Origin: Prevotellaceae bacterium | GTDB lineage: Bacteria > Bacteroidota > Bacteroidia > Bacteroidales > Bacteroidaceae | Direction of reading: 5' to 3' | Assembly (NCBI GenBank): GCA_022508635.1 | Contig: JAFLUV010000031.1 | Span: 1-16,814, forward strand | DNA length: 16,814 nucleotides | In this document: piece by piece, positions 7,174-13,765 of the stretch | How positions within the stretch are numbered: position 1 is the stretch's first letter | How the letters are laid out: each line of letters opens with the position of its first letter | Made by a program: the position numbers and the translations under genes | Notes under the pieces: generated by a model | Told to the model about the DNA's origin: nothing | Seen by the model: only the letters and a program-made list of their open reading frames with translations | The model's database searches: none

Positions 7174-7204
7174 CGCCACCCTGCAATCAAGAAACCGACT
7201 ATTC

Positions 7205-8284
7205 ATGAGCATAACCATACTCCCCCTTGTCTTAGCGTTCTTTGCAGCAGCAGTCGTAACTGCAATAGGACTGCCATTTGTCATCAAAGCCTGCCGCTAC
7301 TTTAAGCTTTACGATCAGCCCAATGAGCGAAAGATACACCATAAACCCGTGCCTCGCCTTGGCGGACTGATTTTCATGCCAGCAGCCGTGATAGGTCTTG
7401 CTGTCGCATCGTGGACGCACGACAAGATGGGTGGAGATGGATTCGTTTTCGGCATGTCGACGTTAGCTATGAGTATCGGCGGACTCATGATATACATAAT
7501 AGGTATCATTGACGACCGCATCGGCATGAAAGCCTCCCAAAAATTCGTCGTTCAGGTAGTTGCGGCCTTCATCCTTCCCCTGTGCAACCTTATCATTACT
7601 GACCTGAACGGTATCTTCGGCCTGCACCAGATACCTCTCTGGATAGGCTACGTACTGACGGTGATGCTGATTCTTACCATCGTGAATGCCATCAATCTGA
7701 TAGACGGCATTGACGGTCTGTCCTCCGGACTCTGCATACTGATACTGCTGGTCTACACGTATCTGCTGAGAGACACCCCTGCCATTGCCTCGCTCGATGC
7801 TGCAATCGTCGGTTCACTGGTTGTCTTCTGGTGCTTCAACGTATTTGGCAAGATAGGCAGATGGAAGATATTCATGGGCGATGCAGGAAGCCTGTTCTTA
7901 GGCTATGTCTGTGCCTATATGGGCATTAAGAGCCTAATGTATCCCATTGCATCCGTGGATTGTGGCGAGGAGCAGATGCTTATCTCCATTACGCTGCTGC
8001 TTATTCCCGTGCTTGACGTCATGCGTGTGACGATACAAAGACTGTTGACCGGGCATGGCATCTTTGTGCCGGACAAAACCCATATTCATCACATCCTGAT
8101 GAATGCCGGATTGTCGATGCATGCATCCTTGGTTTCCATCCTGTCCCTTTTCCTTCTGATTTGCGGCATCAACTATGCGCTATGGCAGTGCCACCTCCTT
8201 ATGCCTGTCATTGTACTGGTGGACGTGGCAATCTACACACTCGTCTGTAGCGTGCTGATGCAACTTGATAGGTCAAAAAACTAA
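7205..8284 (+). CDS. wecA: WecA-type undecaprenyl-phosphate sugar-1-phosphate transferase
   Basis: This 359-residue integral membrane enzyme of the MraY/WecA superfamily moves a sugar-1-phosphate, usually GlcNAc-1-P, from UDP-sugar to undecaprenyl phosphate, the first step of lipid-linked glycan assembly. Family motifs appear in order: DQPNERKIHHKPVPRLGG (37-54), IIDDR (101-105), NAINLIDGIDGLSSG (161-175), MGDAGSLFLG (224-233) and THIHHILMNAGLS (292-304). About ten or eleven hydrophobic segments separate them, and length is normal. I chose the ATG at 7205, after the stop of the lipoprotein gene; an in-frame ATG at 7139 would add 22 residues overlapping that gene and lacking family character. 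It follows the lipoprotein gene by 31 bases and is probably the last gene of that operon. The symbol is at family level: the sugar could be GlcNAc, GalNAc or another HexNAc. Confidence 0.9.
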   Translation: MSITILPLVLAFFAAAVVTAIGLPFVIKACRYFKLYDQPNERKIHHKPVPRLGGLIFMPAAVIGLAVASWTHDKMGGDGFVFGMSTLAMSIGGLMIYIIGIIDDRIGMKASQKFVVQVVAAFILPLCNLIITDLNGIFGLHQIPLWIGYVLTVMLILTIVNAINLIDGIDGLSSGLCILILLVYTYLLRDTPAIASLDAAIVGSLVVFWCFNVFGKIGRWKIFMGDAGSLFLGYVCAYMGIKSLMYPIASVDCGEEQMLISITLLLIPVLDVMRVTIQRLLTGHGIFVPDKTHIHHILMNAGLSMHASLVSILSLFLLICGINYALWQCHLLMPVIVLVDVAIYTLVCSVLMQLDRSKN

Positions 8285-8302
8285 AAAGAAGGGTGTAGAA
8301 TG

Positions 8303-10267
8303 TCAGTCTAAGGCCTCATACTTGGAGTGACGGCTCTTAAATTCCGGGACTATCTCCTTCATGATCTTCACTATAGCTATGTCTTCATAGGTATAGCTGG
8401 CCTCAAGCAGGCGTTGCTCGTTGCTGCATGCCTGTTCATAGTCGTACTCACGCACTTGGGCTATCATGATCTTCGGGTGAATAGTGGGCAGGGTATGCTC
8501 TGCGTCGCTGAGCACTTCCTCGTAGAGTTTTTCTCCGTCGCGCAGTCCCGTGAACTCTACTTTCACATCCATTGCTCCGCTCAGGGCTATCATGCGCCTT
8601 GCCAAGTCGGCAATGCGCACGGGATTGCCCATATCGAATACAAAGATTTCGCCTCCTTTGCCCATTGTTCCTGCTTCCAGCACGAGCTTGCAGGCTTCAG
8701 GTATGAGCATGAAGTAGCGAATGATGTCAGGGTGTGTCACTGTTACGGGACCACCCTTGGCAATCTGATCCTTGAAGATGGGAATCACGCTGCCATTGCT
8801 GCCCAGTACATTGCCGAATCGTGTAGTAATGAACTGCGTGCATGGCAGTTTGCCGTTTGCTTGTAGCAGGGCGGAGTTTTCCGTGTGTCCGGTTTCGTTT
8901 ATCTTCTCAATGGCCTTGTTGAGCGATTGGCAGTAAATCTCGCAAATACGCTTGGAACATCCCATGACGTTAGTCGGGTTGACCGCTTTGTCGGTGGATA
9001 TCATCACAAATTTCTTTGTTCCGTACTTGACGGCGAGGTCTGCAATGATGCGTGTGCCGTAGATGTTGTTCTGCACAGCCATTGCCGGATTGTCCTCCAT
9101 CATGGGCACATGCTTGTATGCTGCAGCGTGGAAGACATAATCGGGGGTATGGTGGCGGAAAATGTCTTCCATAAACGTTTTGTTGGTGATGCTGGCTACA
9201 ATAGTGTGGCAAAGGATGTTTGGGAATTTGCTTGTCATGGTGCGACGGATGTCGTGCATGGGTGTTTCCGCCTGATCAATGAGAATCATCTCCCTGGGTT
9301 CAAACTGCGCCACCTGATACACCATTTCGCTGCCGATGCTGCCTGCTGCGCCTGTGATGAGGATACGATTCGCCTTGAGTTGCTGGCCTATAGCCTGCAT
9401 GTCCACGTCTATCTTCTGGCGGGGTAGCAGGTCTTCAATATTCACTTCGTGAAGCTGGTTGGAGTTCAGTTCGCTCTTTCCGTCCCATTCTTCGGCATTG
9501 CTGGGCATCATCAGGATTTTAATACCAGCAGAGATGAGGGTGTTGATGAGAGCATCCTGTTTGCGGAAATGTGCTGCCTGTAGTGGACTTATTATCAATG
9601 CTGATGCCTTTTCTTTCTTCATGATGGTTACAAGGTCGTCCTTGTCGGTCCATACGGGTCTGCCCATCATCCAGTGTCCTTTCATCTTGTCGTCCGGACT
9701 GACGAAGCCGCGAATGCTATAGCGTGCAGGGCTCTCGTTGCGTATGTTTTTTGCCAAGCTGATGCCACCATTTAGCGTGCCGTAGATGAAAATGCCGCGT
9801 GTCAGCACATTAGCGCGTGCAATATCGTATATGACCTTGGTAAGGACACGCACACCACACATGGCGAATGTTGCGATTATGACGGAAACGAACATCATCC
9901 CCGGGGTGCCCAGAAGAATGTTCAAGTGATTTTTCCCATTCTCAGGTATGAGTACATATCCTACATAAGCAATAGCAGTTCCTACAATCATCGCAAAAGA
10001 GATGCGGACGAGGTCGACAAAGCTACTAAAGCGGAAGATACCCCTGTAAGTATGGAAGATATGGAACGAGAAAATATAGGGTATAAGCAGAATCACCAGT
10101 TGCAGAATGATGTTCCAGAAGTTGTTGGCAATAGCTGAACCGCCGTATAAATAGTAAAATCCGAGCAAACCGCTGATGATAATGATGGTGCAGTCAATAA
10201 AAAGGATACACCAATAAGGGAGCATCTTCTTGTCGAAATACCAGTTGGCAAGATTTGATATTTTCAT
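8303..10267 (-). CDS. FlaA1/CapD/WbpM-type membrane nucleotide-sugar 4,6-dehydratase
   Basis: At 654 residues this is the full-length membrane form of the short-chain dehydrogenase family that converts UDP-GlcNAc to a 4-keto-6-deoxy sugar for surface glycans. Four hydrophobic segments lie within residues 15-145. A CoA-binding-like Rossmann region follows (GIFIYGTLNGG at 158-168). The catalytic domain begins with RILITGAAGSIGSE (301-314), followed by HAAAYKHVPMMEDNP (380-394) and STDKAVNPTNVMGCSKR (424-440). The usual catalytic Tyr is replaced by Met435 before Lys439, the Ser-Met-Lys arrangement known from WbpM. The gene converges on the wecA-type gene with an 18-base gap and has its own strong promoter at 10332-10363. 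It probably feeds the neighbouring polysaccharide genes, but the two are transcribed separately. No terminator hairpin is visible in the convergent gap. Confidence 0.92.
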   Translation of the reverse strand: MKISNLANWYFDKKMLPYWCILFIDCTIIIISGLLGFYYLYGGSAIANNFWNIILQLVILLIPYIFSFHIFHTYRGIFRFSSFVDLVRISFAMIVGTAIAYVGYVLIPENGKNHLNILLGTPGMMFVSVIIATFAMCGVRVLTKVIYDIARANVLTRGIFIYGTLNGGISLAKNIRNESPARYSIRGFVSPDDKMKGHWMMGRPVWTDKDDLVTIMKKEKASALIISPLQAAHFRKQDALINTLISAGIKILMMPSNAEEWDGKSELNSNQLHEVNIEDLLPRQKIDVDMQAIGQQLKANRILITGAAGSIGSEMVYQVAQFEPREMILIDQAETPMHDIRRTMTSKFPNILCHTIVASITNKTFMEDIFRHHTPDYVFHAAAYKHVPMMEDNPAMAVQNNIYGTRIIADLAVKYGTKKFVMISTDKAVNPTNVMGCSKRICEIYCQSLNKAIEKINETGHTENSALLQANGKLPCTQFITTRFGNVLGSNGSVIPIFKDQIAKGGPVTVTHPDIIRYFMLIPEACKLVLEAGTMGKGGEIFVFDMGNPVRIADLARRMIALSGAMDVKVEFTGLRDGEKLYEEVLSDAEHTLPTIHPKIMIAQVREYDYEQACSNEQRLLEASYTYEDIAIVKIMKEIVPEFKSRHSKYEALD

Positions 10268-10331
10268 CTCTTATAGAGTACATTGAATGCAGGATATGTG
10301 TCAGACACATCGCATATAAATAATTTCGTAG

Positions 10332-10363
10332 CAAAGGTATAACTAAATTTTTTATTATGCAAA
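10332..10363 (-). promoter_or_regulatory. Bacteroidales-type promoter for the dehydratase gene
   Basis: On the minus strand TTTG (10363-10360), exactly 20 bases, then TACCTTTG (10339-10332) is a full consensus match. The leader to the ATG at 10267 is about 60 bases. An eight-base G run (10380-10387 on the other strand as C's) lies 16 bases upstream of the -33 element. Confidence 0.82.
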
Positions 10364-10379
10364 TTTTCCATGAAAGAAT

Positions 10380-10387
10380 CCCCCCCC
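10380..10387. repeat. Eight-base C/G homopolymer upstream of a promoter
   Basis: Eight consecutive C's on the plus strand lie in an otherwise A+T-rich intergenic region, just upstream of the dehydratase promoter. Tracts of this kind can change length by replication slippage. Whether it varies here cannot be told from one sequence. Confidence 0.5.
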
Positions 10388-10496
10388 TGTATATCCTTTT
10401 TTAACAAAAAAAAGAGAGGAACTGAATTAAAAGCACATTAATAATTAAGATAACTCCCTCCAAAACAGGTATAAATCGTTTTAGGGAAAATGACAA

Positions 10497-10509
10497 TGTT
10501 TCGGAAACA
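10497..10509. other. 13-bp palindrome downstream of the PAP2 gene
   Basis: TGTTTCGGAAACA is a perfect inverted repeat with one central base, 46 bases past the stop of the PAP2 gene. It could mark transcript ending, but no T-run follows it on the minus strand and the loop would be too short for a standard terminator hairpin. The rest of 10268-10554 holds the dehydratase promoter, the C tract and A/T runs; I see no gene there. Confidence 0.2.
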
Positions 10510-10554
10510 AAAAAGCAGATCTTCAGAAAAAAAGTCCACATTTCATTTTATTAA

Positions 10555-11895
10555 TCAGAACATTGCTTTCCAGGAGGATGCGATAACCCATCTGTTCGGC
10601 ATGAAACCGGTACCGAAGGTGTGCAGGAAGTCGAAAGAGAAACCTACGGTCTGGTTGTATTTTTGCAGGAGGTCGATAGTCGCTCCTGCCCCGCCTTCGG
10701 GACGCAATCGTGCGCCGATGCTGAGCAGGCTTTGTCCTACTTGATGCCCCTCGGCAACCTGATGGAAAGTGACTCCTTCGTTGTATCGCACGCCCCATAG
10801 AGTCCGTGTTCCAAAGCGTATGCCTTTGAGGACAGAAGTACTCCAGCCGACGGCTATGTTGCCGTGGTAGAGGTGAATCAATTCGCCCCATGCCGTAACG
10901 GAGTAATCAGGAATTTCCAGCTTTGCCTGCGAGAGCGTGTAGCGCCCGATGGCAGAGAATGAGAAATGGTCGTCGAGGAACCACTCTGCCTCAAATCCCG
11001 TCGTAATGGAAGCACTGCTACGTAACTTGACACCTGACATGTCAAAACCAGATGCCGCCTCTGCAAAATTATCCACGTCCAGCGAACGTCCACTGGTTTC
11101 GGTACCGGAAATCAGGCGGAAACCGGAAGTTCCCATAGTCATTCCCTCTGCGTAGGGAAGCCCTGTATTCGAAGGGCTTTCGCTTCGCAGATGAGACGGG
11201 AGAGCGGCGATGCCTTTCTTCCCAAGAATTTTGTCGGTGATGTAATATGCCAGGTTCGTACTGACTACGCCAATGCCGGCTCCCATGAATATATCGTTCA
11301 TCCAATGTGCGTTGTGCTCTATGCGCAACACCTGTGTTCCTGTGGCAGCGGCATATCCGCCGATGGTGATCCAGGGACTGATGTGCCCGTATTCACGGCT
11401 GAGAATCGCGGCACTCATGAAGGCCAGCGAGGCATGCATAGAGGGAAAGCTTCCGGTGCCGGAGCCGTCAGGACGCTCTTCCCTCACGCTCCATCGCAAT
11501 GTCTGCGACAAACCGACGGTCAGACCTGCAGCGAAGCCATTCGCGATGAGCATTCGCTGCGTGGTGCTTCGCGACTTTACTCCAAAGGCTTTCATTGTCC
11601 AAGTGGCAGCCAGCGGCGAGAGGGCGAGACCATAGTCTCCCCAACGGCCGCTCCTTTCGGAGTAAGGACCAGGCCTCCGGTTGAAAGTGCGGTGAGTGAA
11701 AGTCTGTATGATTCCGCGAATAGGCATGAATATGCCGTCGCGATTGAAGCGCATCTCTTCACAGACAATACTGTCTTCCGCGATAATCTGACGTAAGAGT
11801 TCAGCCGTCTCCTGCTGCTGGAGTACAAGCGAGTCCTGACATGTGCCTTTTGCAGCAAGGCAGGACAATAGTAGGAGCAAAAGGAGGCGCGCCAC
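10555..11895 (-). CDS. PAP2-family phosphatase with C-terminal outer-membrane beta-barrel
   Basis: From the GTG at 11895 the protein has 446 residues. It begins with a hydrophobic signal sequence (ARLLLLLLLSCLAAKGTCQ). The PAP2 acid-phosphatase signature is intact in order: Arg134 then RP at 141-142 (RWSVREERP), PSMH at 151-154, and RIEHNAHWMND with Arg191, His197 and Asp201. PAP2 enzymes remove phosphate from lipid phosphates such as undecaprenyl diphosphate, phosphatidate or lipid A. After about residue 225 the sequence becomes amphipathic beta strands (FEAEWFLDDHFSFSAIGRY, then NIAVGWSTSVLKGIRFGTR, then TVGFSFDFLHTFGTG) and ends in a terminal Phe (SSWKAMF), as outer-membrane barrels do. 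It begins 11 bases after the prs stop and must be co-transcribed with it. There is no ATG near; a CTG at 11910 would add KKPRVAR to the signal n-region, so the start is uncertain. The substrate and the membrane it acts on are unknown. Confidence 0.82.
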   Translation of the reverse strand: MARLLLLLLLSCLAAKGTCQDSLVLQQQETAELLRQIIAEDSIVCEEMRFNRDGIFMPIRGIIQTFTHRTFNRRPGPYSERSGRWGDYGLALSPLAATWTMKAFGVKSRSTTQRMLIANGFAAGLTVGLSQTLRWSVREERPDGSGTGSFPSMHASLAFMSAAILSREYGHISPWITIGGYAAATGTQVLRIEHNAHWMNDIFMGAGIGVVSTNLAYYITDKILGKKGIAALPSHLRSESPSNTGLPYAEGMTMGTSGFRLISGTETSGRSLDVDNFAEAASGFDMSGVKLRSSASITTGFEAEWFLDDHFSFSAIGRYTLSQAKLEIPDYSVTAWGELIHLYHGNIAVGWSTSVLKGIRFGTRTLWGVRYNEGVTFHQVAEGHQVGQSLLSIGARLRPEGGAGATIDLLQKYNQTVGFSFDFLHTFGTGFMPNRWVIASSWKAMF

Positions 11896-11906
11896 CCGTG
11901 GTTTCT

Positions 11907-12845
11907 TCAGATGAGGTACTGCTTGGAGATACTCTCGTTGTTCAGCACGCACTGTATAGTCTGTGCCAGGAGAGCTGCGATGGAGAGTTGCTTTACCTTG
12001 CTGCACTTGTTGTTGTAGGGGATGCTGTCGGTGAAGACCATCTCTTCGATGGCAGATTCCTCCACGCGTTCGTTGGCCGGTCCGCTCATGATGCAATGGC
12101 TGGCAATGGCACGCACGCTGCGGGCACCGCGTTCCTTCATCAGATTGGCTGCCTTCGTGATGGTACCTGCTGTGTCGACGATGTCGTCAATGAGGATAAC
12201 GTCGGCATCCGTTACGTCGCCAATGACATCCATGCTTGCCACCTCGTTGGCCCTCTTGCGCGTCTTGTTGCAGAGTACCATCGGACAGTTCAGGTACTTG
12301 CTGTAGGTGCTCGCACGCTTTGAGCCGCCCACATCGGGGGTTGCAATGACAAGGTTTTCCAGGTTGAGGCTCTGTATGTAGGGCAGTATGACGCTGGAAG
12401 CGTAGAGATGGTCGACGGGAACATTGAAGAATCCTTGTTCCTGGTCGGCGTGCAGGTCCATGGTGATGAGGCGTGTGATGCCTGCCACGCTGAGCATGTC
12501 GGCCACAAGCTTGGCTGCGATGCTGACGCGGGGCTTGCTCTTACGATCCTGCCGTGCCCAGCCGAAATACGGTACGACGGCATTGACTGTACGAGCCGAG
12601 GCACGCTTGGCGGCATCAATCATCAGGAGCAGTTCCATCAGGTTGTCGGCATTGGGGAAAGTGCTTTGCACCAGAAAAACGTCTATGCCACGGATAGACT
12701 CTTCGAAGCAGACCTCAAATTCACCGTCGCTGAAGCGTGTGATAGAAAGATTGCCCAGTTCGCATCCCAGGCTTTGGCAGATTTTTTCTGCCAGGTAGCG
12801 TGTCTTCGTACCGGAGAACACCTTGAATGACTTTTTTTCTTCCAT
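11907..12845 (-). CDS. prs: Ribose-phosphate pyrophosphokinase (PRPP synthetase)
   Basis: This 312-residue cytosolic enzyme makes PRPP from ribose 5-phosphate and ATP for nucleotide, histidine and tryptophan synthesis. Motifs are all present: RFSDGE (37-42), the flexible loop with PYFGWARQDRKSKPR (92-106), the metal-binding MDLHADQEQGFF (129-140) and the PRPP loop VILIDDIVDTAGTIT (216-230). Length is normal for class I enzymes. The ATG at 12845 is followed by MEEKKSFKVFSGTKT, the usual family start. It lies 139 bases downstream of the ThiE-like gene with no separate TAnnTTTG box that I can find, so it is probably read from the promoter at 13632-13662; two stem-loops sit in its leader. The PAP2 gene follows after 11 bases. 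Confidence 0.96.
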   Translation of the reverse strand: MEEKKSFKVFSGTKTRYLAEKICQSLGCELGNLSITRFSDGEFEVCFEESIRGIDVFLVQSTFPNADNLMELLLMIDAAKRASARTVNAVVPYFGWARQDRKSKPRVSIAAKLVADMLSVAGITRLITMDLHADQEQGFFNVPVDHLYASSVILPYIQSLNLENLVIATPDVGGSKRASTYSKYLNCPMVLCNKTRKRANEVASMDVIGDVTDADVILIDDIVDTAGTITKAANLMKERGARSVRAIASHCIMSGPANERVEESAIEEMVFTDSIPYNNKCSKVKQLSIAALLAQTIQCVLNNESISKQYLI

Positions 12846-12870
12846 GTGTGTGCCCCTCTCTATAACCCTT

Positions 12871-12909
12871 CCTCCGTCAGGGAGGGAACTGCAAGCAGGG
12901 GCTTGGCAG
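12871..12909 (-). promoter_or_regulatory. Two adjacent stem-loops in the prs leader
   Basis: On the minus strand CTGCCAAGC-CCCT-GCTTGCAG (12909-12889) folds into an eight-pair stem with one bulged C. CCTCC-CTGAC-GGAGG (12885-12871) folds into a perfect five-pair stem just after it. The second ends 25 bases before the prs ATG. Neither is followed by a T-run, so they are not simple terminators; transcript processing or tuning of prs translation is possible. This is a hand fold. Confidence 0.35.
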
Positions 12910-12984
12910 TTTGGTTCAGTTATTTGAGTTAAGTTAAGTATTTCAGAGCTTGTGTCTTTCTTGTCGGCAGAGGTCTGGTTTGTA

Positions 12985-13593
12985 CTATCCTGTCACTTTC
13001 CTGAGGCGGCGGAAGTGTGCGATGAGGTCTTTGTAGTCGCGCTGCGAATGGACGTCAAAGTGGTTCCACAGGTCGCCGCGTATGGCTACGCCTCCGAATC
13101 CCAGCTTGCGTACTTCCTCGATGTTGTCCAGCGTCACGCCGCCTTCGGCCATGACGTTGCGGTCGATGATGCCCTGTTGTGCGGCATTGCGCAGCTTGTC
13201 GTAGGCAAAGGAGGCCTTGTTCTCGCTCTCCGATATACTGTCGAAGATGTTTCGCAGCAGGACGTATTCGCTTTGCGACTTTTGTTGCGGCAGGCTTTGC
13301 AGGTCATAGCATGTGCGCGTGATGGGTCCGCTGTATGACGGGGGAGCCTGCGGATGCCGCTTGCTCAGGTGGATGCCCAGAAGGCCGAACTCGTCGCGCA
13401 GGTAAAAATGGTCATGCACCACGATGCGCCGGTGGTATTTCTCAGGCATGAGACTGAGCAGACGCTCGCAGTATACTGGTTCTGAATCGGGCTTGCGCAG
13501 GTGGAGGATGTCCAATCCTTCTTCAAAGAGCGAGGTCAGGATCTTGTCTTCTTCTACGAAGAACTCAGGGCAAGTGAGCAGGATAAGTCTCAT
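12985..13593 (-). CDS. Divergent ThiE/TenI-like TIM-barrel protein
   Basis: This 202-residue protein follows the thiamine phosphate synthase/TenI pattern: MRLILLTCPEFF, LHLRKP (30-35), VHDHFYLRDEFGLLGIHLSK (59-78), the IFDSISESE segment in place of the usual phosphate/thiazole loop, and EGGVTLDNIEEVRKLGFGGVAIRGDLW near the C-terminus. ThiE joins HMP pyrophosphate to thiazole phosphate, and TenI makes the thiazole aromatic. Typical ThiE motifs such as the T..TK loop and the S(T/C)H segment are not present in recognisable form, so I would not assign either activity with confidence. No other thiamine gene is nearby. It has a good promoter (13632-13662) and is the first gene of a run with prs and the PAP2 gene, 139 bases upstream of prs. 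The ATG at 13593 is the natural start at the first beta strand. Confidence 0.78.
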   Translation of the reverse strand: MRLILLTCPEFFVEEDKILTSLFEEGLDILHLRKPDSEPVYCERLLSLMPEKYHRRIVVHDHFYLRDEFGLLGIHLSKRHPQAPPSYSGPITRTCYDLQSLPQQKSQSEYVLLRNIFDSISESENKASFAYDKLRNAAQQGIIDRNVMAEGGVTLDNIEEVRKLGFGGVAIRGDLWNHFDVHSQRDYKDLIAHFRRLRKVTG

Positions 13594-13631
13594 TCAGTGT
13601 CACTGTGTGTCATTATGACTTTTTCGGGGTG

Positions 13632-13662
13632 CAAAGGTACGTAAAAAGACCGAAGATGCAAA
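13632..13662 (-). promoter_or_regulatory. Bacteroidales-type promoter for the ThiE-like/prs/PAP2 run
   Basis: On the minus strand TTTG (13662-13659), 19 bases, then TACCTTTG (13639-13632) fits the consensus. The ATG at 13593 lies about 40 bases downstream. It is set back to back with the promoter of the GH43 gene. Confidence 0.78.
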
Positions 13663-13675
13663 ACTTTTTTGTCAA

Positions 13676-13710
13676 TTTGCGTGTACCTTGTTAATTATTT
13701 GCTAACTTTG
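13676..13710 (+). promoter_or_regulatory. Probable promoter for the GH43 gene
   Basis: TAACTTTG (13703-13710), followed by CACGG, matches the -7 element. TTTG at 13676-13679 is the best -33 candidate, but the 23-base spacing is longer than usual. It is placed 56 bases before the GH43 ATG. Confidence 0.6.
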
Positions 13711-13717
13711 CACGGAA

Positions 13718-13756
13718 ATAAGTGAAACATGCTTAACATAAGTGAAACTGCTTAAC
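13718..13756 (+). repeat. Tandem 20/19-bp duplication in the GH43 leader
   Basis: ATAAGTGAAACATGCTTAAC (13718-13737) is followed directly by ATAAGTGAAACTGCTTAAC (13738-13756), identical except for one deleted A. It fills nearly the whole untranslated leader between the probable transcript start and the ATG at 13766. It may be a regulator site or a recent duplication. Confidence 0.6.
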
Positions 13757-13765
13757 AATTGAACG

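Noticed and set aside
7139..7204. Earlier ATG for the WecA-type gene
   Set aside because: It overlaps the lipoprotein gene, and the added residues do not match the family, which begins at the first membrane segment from 7205.
8285..8302. Possible bidirectional terminator between the convergent genes
   Set aside because: The 18-base gap has no inverted repeat.
11896..12096. N-terminal extension of the PAP2 frame back to an ATG at 12096
   Set aside because: The extra 67 residues overlap the 3' end of prs and are low-complexity (Gln/Arg/His); the signal sequence begins only at about 11895.
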